Positions 37,657-44,921 of a DNA stretch of 64,000 nt are shown here, in pieces. The stretch's first letter is position 1. Each line of letters starts with the position of its first letter. This DNA comes from Blastocatellia bacterium (GTDB taxonomy: Bacteria; Acidobacteriota; Blastocatellia; UBA7656; JADIYM01), in the NCBI GenBank assembly GCA_016705245.1, contig JADIYM010000002.1:372001-436000 (forward strand). The letters run 5' to 3'. Under the pieces are notes generated by a model, which worked only from the letters and a program-made list of their open reading frames with translations, ran no database searches and was not told where the DNA came from. The position numbers and the translations under genes were made by a program.

Positions 37657-38391
37657 CTACTCGTGCAAATCGTTATCAGATGCACTATTGAACAGGGCGA
37701 AAAGGAGCTGGATGTCGGCGGCACTCGGGTTCGATCGCATCAGCAGTCGTCTGAGTCGGGTGGCAGCGGCTTCGGGTCTCGGCAATTCGCGGCGACCCGA
37801 TTCCGAGCCTATCGCAACGGCGACGAGTCGCTCGATCTCGCCGACAGTGGCGCGCTCTTCGCCTTTCATCGGGACCGACGGCTGCGCATCGTCGGCACGA
37901 ACGCCAAGAATCCTCCACGCCTCCCATGCCATCAGCGCCACGGCCTGCGAGAGATTCAGCGACGGCTGCCGGAAACTCGTCGGAATGACCACGATTGCGT
38001 GCGCTCGATCCAGTTCTTCCGAAGTAAGTCCGTGCTTCTCGTTGCCGAAGAGTATCGCCGTCCGCGAAGGCTCGATTCCCTTCTCTACCATCGACGCGAA
38101 TGCCGCATCCGGATCCATCCCGCGGACGAAGCGGCGCCGTGTCGCGGCCGTCGTGGCCACGACGAACTGGCAATCTCCGATCGCCTCGTCGAGAGTTGCG
38201 AACGCGCGCGCCTCTTCGAGAACGTGCGAAGCACCAACGGCGGCTTTTGCTTCGCGCCACGACGGGTCCCAGACATCGACGACCGCAAGGTCCTCGAGTC
38301 CGAAGTTCGCCATCGCGCGGGCGGCAGCACCGATGTTGTTTGGGTCGCGAGGACGAACGAGAACGATGCGCACGCGAAGGTTCTCGCTCAA
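37657..38391 (-). CDS. SPOUT-family tRNA (Cm32/Um32) methyltransferase, TrmJ-like
   Basis: TrmJ 2'-O-methylates residue 32 of several tRNAs with SAM. The protein begins VRIVLVRPRDPNNIGAAARAM and contains ILFGNEKHGLTSEEL (SAM-knot motif 2) and PSLNLSQAVALMAW (motif 3), the SPOUT/TrmH signatures with the N-I-G-A-A-R motif 1. The frame is open further upstream, but that part is the left arm of a long hairpin, so the start is placed at TTG 38391, with GTG 38373 as alternative, giving 238-244 residues. It lies between ETF-QO and etfA and is likely only a passenger in that cluster. Confidence 0.85.
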   Translation of the reverse strand: MSENLRVRIVLVRPRDPNNIGAAARAMANFGLEDLAVVDVWDPSWREAKAAVGASHVLEEARAFATLDEAIGDCQFVVATTAATRRRFVRGMDPDAAFASMVEKGIEPSRTAILFGNEKHGLTSEELDRAHAIVVIPTSFRQPSLNLSQAVALMAWEAWRILGVRADDAQPSVPMKGEERATVGEIERLVAVAIGSESGRRELPRPEAAATRLRRLLMRSNPSAADIQLLFALFNSASDNDLHE

Positions 38392-38409
38392 GTCCGGCAG
38401 GAGTGCAAC

Positions 38410-38496
38410 CTCTGTGGCTCTGTGTCCCCGTGCCTCCGTGTGCGAAGCGTCCGAAGAGCTTCGCACACAGAGGCACGGAGACACAGAGTCACAGAG
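38410..38496. repeat. Near-perfect 39-bp inverted repeat (MITE-like hairpin)
   Basis: Arms 38410-38448 and 38458-38496 pair at 36 of 39 positions with a 9-base loop. The arms are built of CTCTGTG/TCCGTGCCTC steps, a composition unlike the surrounding genes. It fills the etfA-trmJ gap and could act as a terminator or processing site, or be an inserted palindromic element. Confidence 0.8.
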
Positions 38497-38521
38497 ACAG
38501 GGCGGCGCGGCAGGCGCCGCC

Positions 38522-39496
38522 TTACTCCTTCAGCTTCTTGATGATCGCTGGCACGACCTCGAACAGATCACCAACGACCCCGAAGTCCGCCAGATCGAAG
38601 ATCGGCGCTTCCTTGTCCTTGTTTATTGCGACAATCGTTCCCGAGTTCTTCATTCCCACGACGTGCTGGATCGCACCCGAGATGCCGACCGCAACGTACA
38701 ACTGCGGCGTAACCGTCTGGCCGGAGCTGCCGATTTGCCGGTCCATCGGCAACCAGCCGTTGTCGCAGATCGGTCGTGATGCCGCGACCTCGGCATCGAG
38801 GGCCTCCGCGAGATCACGCACGAGTCCAAGGTTCTCGTCGCTCTTGATTCCGCGGCCGACCGACACGATTCGCGGTGCCGCAGAGAGATCGATCGCGCCC
38901 TTCACTTCCTTGAACCGCTCCTCGGCCGTCCACCGAATGTCTACCGACCCGACTTCCGTCGCAATCGACCGGACTGACGCAGAGCCGTCCTTGGCGGCAT
39001 CCGTCCGATACGCACCCGACTGAAAGCTGATCATCCGGGGAGCGTCGGTCCGACACGTCACGTCCGCGTTGATCTTGCCCTGGAAGATCTGGCGGACCAG
39101 CGTGACCTGGCCGTTTTCCACCTTCAACTTGATCACGTCGCCGATGAGCGCCCGGTCGAGTCTCGCCGCCACCCGCGGAGCGAAATCGCGAACCTGATAG
39201 GAGTGGCTGAACACCACCCACTCCGGGTCCGCATCCCGAATCGCCTCAACCATCGCCGCAGCGAATCCGTCTGGCGTGTACATCGCGAGCTTCTCGTGCT
39301 CGATTGTGAGCACCTCTGCCAGGTCCTTCGTCGCCACCTTCGCAGCGTGATCGGCCAAGCCGTTGCCGATCATCACGGCCTTTGCCGTTGTTCCAAGAGC
39401 CGCTGCAAGTGCCTGCCCAGCCGCGATCGACTCCCAGGTCGCGTTGGTCAGTTCACCGCCGCGGATTTCCGCATAAATCAATACTCCGTTCGCCAT
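38522..39496 (-). CDS. etfA: Electron transfer flavoprotein alpha subunit
   Basis: EtfA forms the FAD-carrying half of the EtfAB dimer that collects electrons from dehydrogenases. The 324-residue protein has the N-terminal adenine-nucleotide-like fold (MANGVLIYAEIRGGEL). The C-terminal FAD domain contains GRGIKSDENLGLVRDLAEALDAEVAASRP, GSSGQTVTPQLYVAVGISG and NSGTIVAINKDKEAPIF, all standard. It lies 39 bases downstream of etfB and is presumably translated from the same mRNA. Confidence 0.96.
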   Translation of the reverse strand: MANGVLIYAEIRGGELTNATWESIAAGQALAAALGTTAKAVMIGNGLADHAAKVATKDLAEVLTIEHEKLAMYTPDGFAAAMVEAIRDADPEWVVFSHSYQVRDFAPRVAARLDRALIGDVIKLKVENGQVTLVRQIFQGKINADVTCRTDAPRMISFQSGAYRTDAAKDGSASVRSIATEVGSVDIRWTAEERFKEVKGAIDLSAAPRIVSVGRGIKSDENLGLVRDLAEALDAEVAASRPICDNGWLPMDRQIGSSGQTVTPQLYVAVGISGAIQHVVGMKNSGTIVAINKDKEAPIFDLADFGVVGDLFEVVPAIIKKLKE

Positions 39497-39535
39497 AGTG
39501 CCTCCAGCCGACCGCGCCTCGCGCGATCGACGCCA

Positions 39536-40318
39536 CTAGATGATTCCGTTGTCCCGAAGTCGCGACACGAGCGCCGCGGCAACCGTGTCGGCATCGCCCT
39601 CGAGCATCTCGGTCTGCTTCTCGCGGACCGGGATGTAGAGCGTGCCGATGGCTTCACGCGACGTCAGGGCGTCGGCACCGAGCCCGAGATCCGAAGCCGT
39701 TTTCATGTCTACCGGCTTCTTCTTCGCACCCATGATGCCCTTGAGGCTCGCGTAACGAGGCTTGTTGATGCCCGACTGAATCGTCAGAAGCGCCGGCGTC
39801 TTCATCGACACCCACTGGAACCATCCATTCTCGAGCTCGCGCTTGGCCCGGACCGTCGCACCGTCTTCGCTCGTTTCGAGTGCGATGACGATAGACGCGT
39901 GCGGCAACCCGAGCATCTCTGCCAGGAGCACGCCCGTCTGGCCGTAGCCGAGGTCGTCCGACTGCAGGCCGGTGAAAATCAGATCCGGCGACTCCGGACC
40001 GATCGCCGCCGCAAGCGACCGGGCCGTCGCAACCGCGTCGAGACCCACGAGCGGCGCGTCGCACATGTGAATAGCTCGATCGGCACCCTTCGCCAGGGCC
40101 TCCTTGATCGTCTTGCTCGCATCGGCCGCGCCGAGCGTAGCGACGACGACTTCACCACCGTGTTTTTCCTTGAGGCGCAGCGCCTCCTCGAGTGCGTACG
40201 TGTCCGACTCATTGGCCTCAAAGCTGAGACTCGCTTCGTCGACCCACGTCTTGTCCGCATTGATGCGGAGCAGGTCGTCCCGTCGGGGTACCTGCTTGAT
40301 ACAGACGACGATCTTCAC
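39536..40318 (-). CDS. etfB: Electron transfer flavoprotein beta subunit
   Basis: The 260-residue product pairs with EtfA and binds AMP structurally. It starts MKIVVCIKQVPRRD and shows NESDTYALEEALRLKEKHGGEVV, the DLIFTGLQSDDLGYGQTG loop and the late KARY/KGIMGAKKKP region typical of the ETF beta signature. It is the first of the etfB-etfA pair; fabF lies 94 bases upstream on the same strand, so it may or may not share the lipid-operon transcript. Confidence 0.96.
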   Translation of the reverse strand: MKIVVCIKQVPRRDDLLRINADKTWVDEASLSFEANESDTYALEEALRLKEKHGGEVVVATLGAADASKTIKEALAKGADRAIHMCDAPLVGLDAVATARSLAAAIGPESPDLIFTGLQSDDLGYGQTGVLLAEMLGLPHASIVIALETSEDGATVRAKRELENGWFQWVSMKTPALLTIQSGINKPRYASLKGIMGAKKKPVDMKTASDLGLGADALTSREAIGTLYIPVREKQTEMLEGDADTVAAALVSRLRDNGII

Positions 40319-40412
40319 TGGTTCACTCCTTGATCGACGCCGTCGAACGAAGCGGACAGGGTCGCCGGGTCACAACACCCGACCTTACATCCAGTGCGCT
40401 TCCTTCGTCCGG

Positions 40413-41660
40413 CTACTCCTCGTAACGCTTCATGAGCAGCGCCGCATTGGTGCCACCGAAGCCGAAACTGTTCGAGAGGCCGTACGTGATGGCTTGGTGC
40501 CGCGCCTCGTTCGGGACGTAATCGAGATCACAGTCCTCGTCGGGCGTCGTGTAATTGATCGTCGGCGGAAGAATTCCGCGTTCGATCGCAAGCGCGAGAA
40601 TGCCGGCTTCAACGCCGCCGGCCGCTCCGAGCAGGTGCCCGGTCATCGACTTCGTCGAGCTCACCGGAATGCTCTTCGCGTGCTCGCCGAAGACTCGCTT
40701 GATGGCAAGCGTTTCGAGCTTATCGTTGTATGGCGTCGACGTGCCATGCGCATTGATGTAATCGACGTCTTCGGGCTGGATACCGGCATCCCGGATAGCC
40801 GCTTCCATCACGCGACGAGCACCGTCCGCGTTTTCGGAAGGTTGCGTGATGTGGAATGCGTCGCCCGTCATGCCGTAGCCGACGACCTCGGCAAGAATCT
40901 TCGCCCCGCGGGCTTTCGCATGCTCGAGCTCCTCGAGCACCAGTACGCCGGCGCCTTCGCCGATCACGAAACCGTCCCGGTTCTTGTCGAACGGACGGCT
41001 CGCGAGTCCCGGTTCGTCGTTGCGAAACGACAACGCCCGCATGGCCGCAAAACCACCGACGCCCATAGGCGTGATCGCCGCCTCTGCGCCACCACAGACC
41101 ATGACGTCGGCATCGCCGCGCTGCACGATCTTGAAGCTGTCGCCGACGGCGTGGGCCCCGGACGAACACGCGGTCGCCGTGGCTGAGTTCGGTCCCTTGA
41201 GACCGAACGTGATCGAGACGTACCCGCTTGCGAGATTGATGATCGCCGCCGGAATGAAGAAGGGAGAAATGCGGTTCGGTCCTCCCTTGAGAAACGCTTC
41301 GTGTTCTCGCTCGATGATCGCGAAGCCGCCGATGCCGGACCCGATATAGGTTCCGAACCGCTCGGCATTGTCATCGGTGACCTGGAGTCCTGAAGCCTCG
41401 ATCGCTTCCTTAGCGGCCGCGACCGCGTAATGGATGAACGTATCGAACTTCTTGATCTCCTTCTTCGGGATGAACTTGTCGGGTTCGAACCCCTTCACCT
41501 CTCCGGCAAAACGGCACCGAAACGCAGAGGCGTCAAAGCGCGTGATGGGACCGATTCCACCGCGTCCCGCCACGAGCGACGCCCACGTCTCTTCAGCCGT
41601 CAGGCCGACGCAGCTGACGAGGCCAATCCCCGTCACGACGACACGTCGATTCACGACCAC
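40413..41660 (-). CDS. fabF: 3-oxoacyl-ACP synthase II (FabF)
   Basis: FabF condenses malonyl-ACP with acyl-ACP in fatty-acid elongation. The 415-residue enzyme carries the Cys-His-His triad: Cys in ATACSSGAHAVG, His in NAHGTSTPYND and His in KSMTGHLLGAAGG, with the C-terminal GFGGTNAALLMKR. Length and motif spacing are normal. It follows acpP by 63 bases at the end of the lipid operon. Confidence 0.97.
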   Translation of the reverse strand: MVVNRRVVVTGIGLVSCVGLTAEETWASLVAGRGGIGPITRFDASAFRCRFAGEVKGFEPDKFIPKKEIKKFDTFIHYAVAAAKEAIEASGLQVTDDNAERFGTYIGSGIGGFAIIEREHEAFLKGGPNRISPFFIPAAIINLASGYVSITFGLKGPNSATATACSSGAHAVGDSFKIVQRGDADVMVCGGAEAAITPMGVGGFAAMRALSFRNDEPGLASRPFDKNRDGFVIGEGAGVLVLEELEHAKARGAKILAEVVGYGMTGDAFHITQPSENADGARRVMEAAIRDAGIQPEDVDYINAHGTSTPYNDKLETLAIKRVFGEHAKSIPVSSTKSMTGHLLGAAGGVEAGILALAIERGILPPTINYTTPDEDCDLDYVPNEARHQAITYGLSNSFGFGGTNAALLMKRYEE

Positions 41661-41723
41661 ACTCCTTCGGGAAGAACCCAGAAGTTCATCGTTTCCGGCC
41701 AGGGGGCCGGACGGCGGCGAGGA

Positions 41724-41972
41724 CTACTTGTCCTTCTTGTACTGCTCGATGTACGAGATCGCGTCGCGAACGCTCTGGATCTTCTCGGCGTCCTCGTCGG
41801 GGATCTCGATGTCGAACTCTTCCTCGAAGCGCATGACCAGCTCGACAGTATCGAGCGAATCGGCGCCCAGGTCCTCAATGAACCGCGCGTTGGCCGTCAC
41901 TTCGGGCTCATCGACGCCAAGCTCTTCCACAATGATCTGCTTGACCTTCTCCTCAACACTCATGTCCGCCAT
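41724..41972 (-). CDS. acpP: Acyl carrier protein
   Basis: The 82-residue acidic protein carries the phosphopantetheine attachment serine in LGADSLDTVELVM and otherwise matches AcpP along its length (VEEKVKQIIVEELGV at the start). The reverse-strand ribosome site AGGAGG lies just before the ATG. It is set between fabD and fabF, as is common. Confidence 0.97.
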   Translation of the reverse strand: MADMSVEEKVKQIIVEELGVDEPEVTANARFIEDLGADSLDTVELVMRFEEEFDIEIPDEDAEKIQSVRDAISYIEQYKKDK

Positions 41973-42001
41973 GGGATCCTCCTGAAGTCGTTTGAATTAC
42001 C

Positions 42002-42958
42002 TTACACGGTCGCGGGCGCGCTGCCCGCCTCCGGGGCCGCGAATGCAGCTGCAATCTCGTCCGGGCGCTCGACCGAATGGCACGTCGCCCCCTTCACCGT
42101 CTTCCGAACGAGACCGGCCAATACGCGGCCGGGTCCCATTTCAATCCAATTCTTGACGCCAAGCGCGTCGAGCTTGATGACCGACTGCTCCCACAATACA
42201 GGCGACGCAATCTGGCGCTCGAGCAATTCGCGGGCCTTCTCACCCGTGTAGTCCAGTTCGGCCGTCGAGTTCGCGACGACCGGGAACTTCGGATCCCGGA
42301 ACACGGTGGCCTCCAGCAATTCGACCATGCGGTCGGCCGCGGGCTGCATGAGGGAGGTGTGGAACGGTGCGCTCACGGGAATGGCGATGACGCGCTTGGC
42401 GCCGAGTCGCTTGGCGATCTCGCCGGCGCGCGCAACTGCAGCCGCGGTGCCGGCAATCACGACCTGACCCGCGCCGTTGTAGTTCGCCGGCGCACAAACC
42501 TCGCCCTGCGCGGCCTCACGGCAGGCCTCTTCGACCTTGTCGTCGTCGAGTCCGAGAACGACCTCCATTGCTCCGACGCCAACCGGCACGGCCTCCTGCA
42601 TGAAGGTCCCGCGCGCGCGCACGAGGCGAACGGCGTCTGCCACGTCGAGAACGCCTGCGGCCACGAGCGCTGAATACTCTCCAAGCGAATGTCCCGCCGC
42701 GAAGGAGGGCTCCGGCGCTCCGGCTTCCCGCGCAGCGCGGTAGACAGCTACCGACACCGTCAGGATGGCCGGCTGCGTATTCGCCGTCAGCTTGAGCTGA
42801 TCCTCGGGTCCCTCGAAGCAGAGCTGCGAGATCGAAAAACCCAGCGCCTCGTCCGCAATGCCAAAGACCTCGCGCGCGGCGGGACTGGCGTCATAGAGGG
42901 CGCGACCCATTCCGACCGCCTGCGAGCCCTGTCCGGGAAAGATGTATGCCGTTGTCAT
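42002..42958 (-). CDS. fabD: Malonyl-CoA:ACP transacylase FabD
   Basis: FabD loads malonyl groups onto ACP. The 318-residue protein begins TTAYIFPGQGSQAVGMG, has the nucleophilic serine in AAGHSLGEYSALVA, the arginine in VRARGTFMQEAV and the catalytic His in PVSAPFHTSLM. It lies 17 bases downstream of plsX and 29 bases upstream of acpP, consistent with one operon. Confidence 0.97.
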   Translation of the reverse strand: MTTAYIFPGQGSQAVGMGRALYDASPAAREVFGIADEALGFSISQLCFEGPEDQLKLTANTQPAILTVSVAVYRAAREAGAPEPSFAAGHSLGEYSALVAAGVLDVADAVRLVRARGTFMQEAVPVGVGAMEVVLGLDDDKVEEACREAAQGEVCAPANYNGAGQVVIAGTAAAVARAGEIAKRLGAKRVIAIPVSAPFHTSLMQPAADRMVELLEATVFRDPKFPVVANSTAELDYTGEKARELLERQIASPVLWEQSVIKLDALGVKNWIEMGPGRVLAGLVRKTVKGATCHSVERPDEIAAAFAAPEAGSAPATV

Positions 42959-42975
42959 GTGGGTGATCCGCGCGC

Positions 42976-43992
42976 TCAGGCGCTCGCGTGCTCCTTGGTT
43001 CGCGCCAGGTCCGTGTCGATGCGGTGGTTGAGTCCGCTCTCGCTGAATTCCTTGGCGACGCGAATGGCGTTGCGGATCGCGCGGCTGTTCGAACGGCCGT
43101 GACAGATGACGGTTGGCCGCGTGACGCCAAGCAGCGGTGCACCACCGTACTCGGCATAGTCGAGCCGCTTCTTGAATGCCTGGAACGCGGGTCGTGACAG
43201 GAACGCGCCGGCCATTCCCTGGAACGACCGCTGGAGCTCCTCACGCAGCATCCGGATGACCGTCTCGATAATGCCCTCGCTGACTTTCAGGGTGACGTTT
43301 CCGGTGAACCCGTCGCAGACGATGACGTCGACGTCTCCGCTGAAAATGGCGCGACCTTCGATGTTGCCGACGAACCGGATCGGCGCCGTCTTGAGCAACT
43401 GATGGGCTTCCTTGGTGAGGTCGTTGCCCTTCATCTCTTCTTCGCCAATCGACAGAATGGCAACCTTAGGGTCGTCGATGTGGAAAATGGCTCGCGCGTA
43501 GATCGAGCCCATCACACCGAATTGCATGAGCTGTTCGGGCTTGCACTCGGCGTTGGCGCCGACGTCGAGCAGAAGCGCCCCTCGTCCCGTCACCGTCGGC
43601 AGGACGGTCGCGAGCGCAGGACGGTCCACAGTCTGCAGCGTCCCGAGTTTGATCATCGCGACGCCCATTACCGCTCCCGTGTTGCCGGCCGACACGAGCC
43701 CGTCGGCTCGACCCTCCGCCACTTCCTGGGCCGCGACGTGAAGCGAGCTGTTGCGCTTGCGTCGAATCGCCTGGGCCACCGGATCGGACATCGTGATTAC
43801 TTCCGTCGCGTCGAGGACGTCGATGCCGCGGCCACCGTGCCAGCCCTTGCGCCGAAGCTCCTCGCGCAGACGCGCCTCCGCGCCGACGAGCACGACTTCA
43901 ACGCCGAGTTCGTTGGCGGCCTGGATGGATCCTTCGACCTCGGGACCCGGGGCGTGATCGCCCCCCATCGCGTCGACGGCAATTCTGATCAT
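42976..43992 (-). CDS. plsX: Phosphate acyltransferase PlsX
   Basis: PlsX turns acyl-ACP into acyl-phosphate for phospholipid synthesis. The 338-residue protein begins MIRIAVDAMGGDHAPG and contains SAGNTGAVMG, LLDVGANAECKP and CDGFTGNVTLKVSEG, all characteristic. The ATG at 43992 is chosen over an open upstream frame because the canonical start follows it directly and rpmF ends 28 bases before. The order yceD-rpmF-plsX-fabD is conserved in many bacteria. Confidence 0.97.
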   Translation of the reverse strand: MIRIAVDAMGGDHAPGPEVEGSIQAANELGVEVVLVGAEARLREELRRKGWHGGRGIDVLDATEVITMSDPVAQAIRRKRNSSLHVAAQEVAEGRADGLVSAGNTGAVMGVAMIKLGTLQTVDRPALATVLPTVTGRGALLLDVGANAECKPEQLMQFGVMGSIYARAIFHIDDPKVAILSIGEEEMKGNDLTKEAHQLLKTAPIRFVGNIEGRAIFSGDVDVIVCDGFTGNVTLKVSEGIIETVIRMLREELQRSFQGMAGAFLSRPAFQAFKKRLDYAEYGGAPLLGVTRPTVICHGRSNSRAIRNAIRVAKEFSESGLNHRIDTDLARTKEHASA

Positions 43993-44020
43993 CAGGCGCG
44001 CGCGCGTGCGGAAACGGAGG

Positions 44021-44206
44021 CTATGCCTCGTCTTCGATTTTCTTGATCTGCCGGCCGTCGTAGTACCCGCAGCTCGGGCACATGCGGTGCGGCATCGACG
44101 GCTGACCGCAGTTTTTGCATGCAACCGTTTGCGGTGCGTCGATGGCATCGTGTGCGCGGCGCATGTTGCGTCGCGACTTGGAATGGCGTCGTTTCGGATT
44201 CGGCAT
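44021..44206 (-). CDS. rpmF: Ribosomal protein bL32
   Basis: The 61-residue basic protein starts MPNPKRRHSKSRRNMRRAH and carries the zinc-type pair CKNCGQ and CPSCGYY, so it is the zinc-binding (C+) form of bL32. It sits between the DUF177 gene and plsX, its usual place. Confidence 0.97.
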   Translation of the reverse strand: MPNPKRRHSKSRRNMRRAHDAIDAPQTVACKNCGQPSMPHRMCPSCGYYDGRQIKKIEDEA

Positions 44207-44238
44207 TGTGAGTCACCTTCTCGTCGGATTCTGTATTT

Positions 44239-44766
44239 TCAGGAATTCTGCAACCGCTTGAGCGCTTCCCATCTAGGATCAATCTCTTCGTTGTCACATC
44301 TGCACGCGCCGTTGTTGAGGTCGACGCCGCAGGTCGGACACAGCCCCAGGCACGCCTCCGAGCACAACACATGCATCGGCGCGAGAAGATCGACCTGTTC
44401 ACGCGTAACGTCACGGATGTCTAGGACGCCGGAAGGCAGTTCCTCTATGTCGAGCTCCGAAGCATCGAGCTCCGTCTCGTCGACATCCACGCCGCTCGGA
44501 GCGGCTTCGTGCACGTACCTCTGGTCGAATGATCCGACCAAGGCAAGTTCAAGCGGTTTCAAACAACGGTCGCACTCGGCACTGACGGTGGCATCGATCT
44601 CGCCGGAAACGCGTACCACTCCACCTTCGGTTCTCACCCACGCCGTCAAATCGACCCGGAGCAGACGAAGCTGGTCTCGCTTCCGTGGCGTGCCGAAATC
44701 GGAAGCTTCGAACGACCGTCGAATTCGTTCGCCTTCCGGTTCAAGGTGAATAAGATCGATTTCCAT
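44239..44766 (-). CDS. DUF177/YceD family 23S rRNA accumulation-type protein
   Basis: YceD-family proteins are needed for normal 23S rRNA levels in E. coli and plants. The product (175 residues from ATG 44766, MEIDLIHLEPEGERI) has the conserved C-x-x-C-L-K-P-L segment ECDRCLKPLELAL and a C-terminal Cys cluster (CSEACLGLCPTCGVDLN), the usual metal-binding ending. Upstream ATGs at 44799 and 44814 are possible starts. It opens the yceD-rpmF-plsX-fabD-acpP-fabF cluster and runs divergently from the second FG-GAP gene, 155 bases away. Confidence 0.9.
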   Translation of the reverse strand: MEIDLIHLEPEGERIRRSFEASDFGTPRKRDQLRLLRVDLTAWVRTEGGVVRVSGEIDATVSAECDRCLKPLELALVGSFDQRYVHEAAPSGVDVDETELDASELDIEELPSGVLDIRDVTREQVDLLAPMHVLCSEACLGLCPTCGVDLNNGACRCDNEEIDPRWEALKRLQNS

Positions 44767-44878
44767 CTTCCTGCCAAAAAGCGAGAAGTATACGGTCATT
44801 GCGGACTTTGTCAACCAAGCCGGCCGGAGCCCCTTTCGGCTCTGTCGGATAGGACGGCAAAGCCCGGGTTGGGCAAGC

Positions 44879-44887
44879 TGGTATCAT
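44879..44887 (+). promoter_or_regulatory. Extended -10 promoter of the second FG-GAP gene
   Basis: TGGTATCAT, -10 hexamer TATCAT at 44882-44887. A transcript from about 44894 would carry the AAGGGAG ribosome site (44904-44910) before the GTG start at 44922. Confidence 0.6.
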
Positions 44888-44921
44888 CCCGGATACAACT
44901 TTCAAGGGAGCACCGCGCCAC

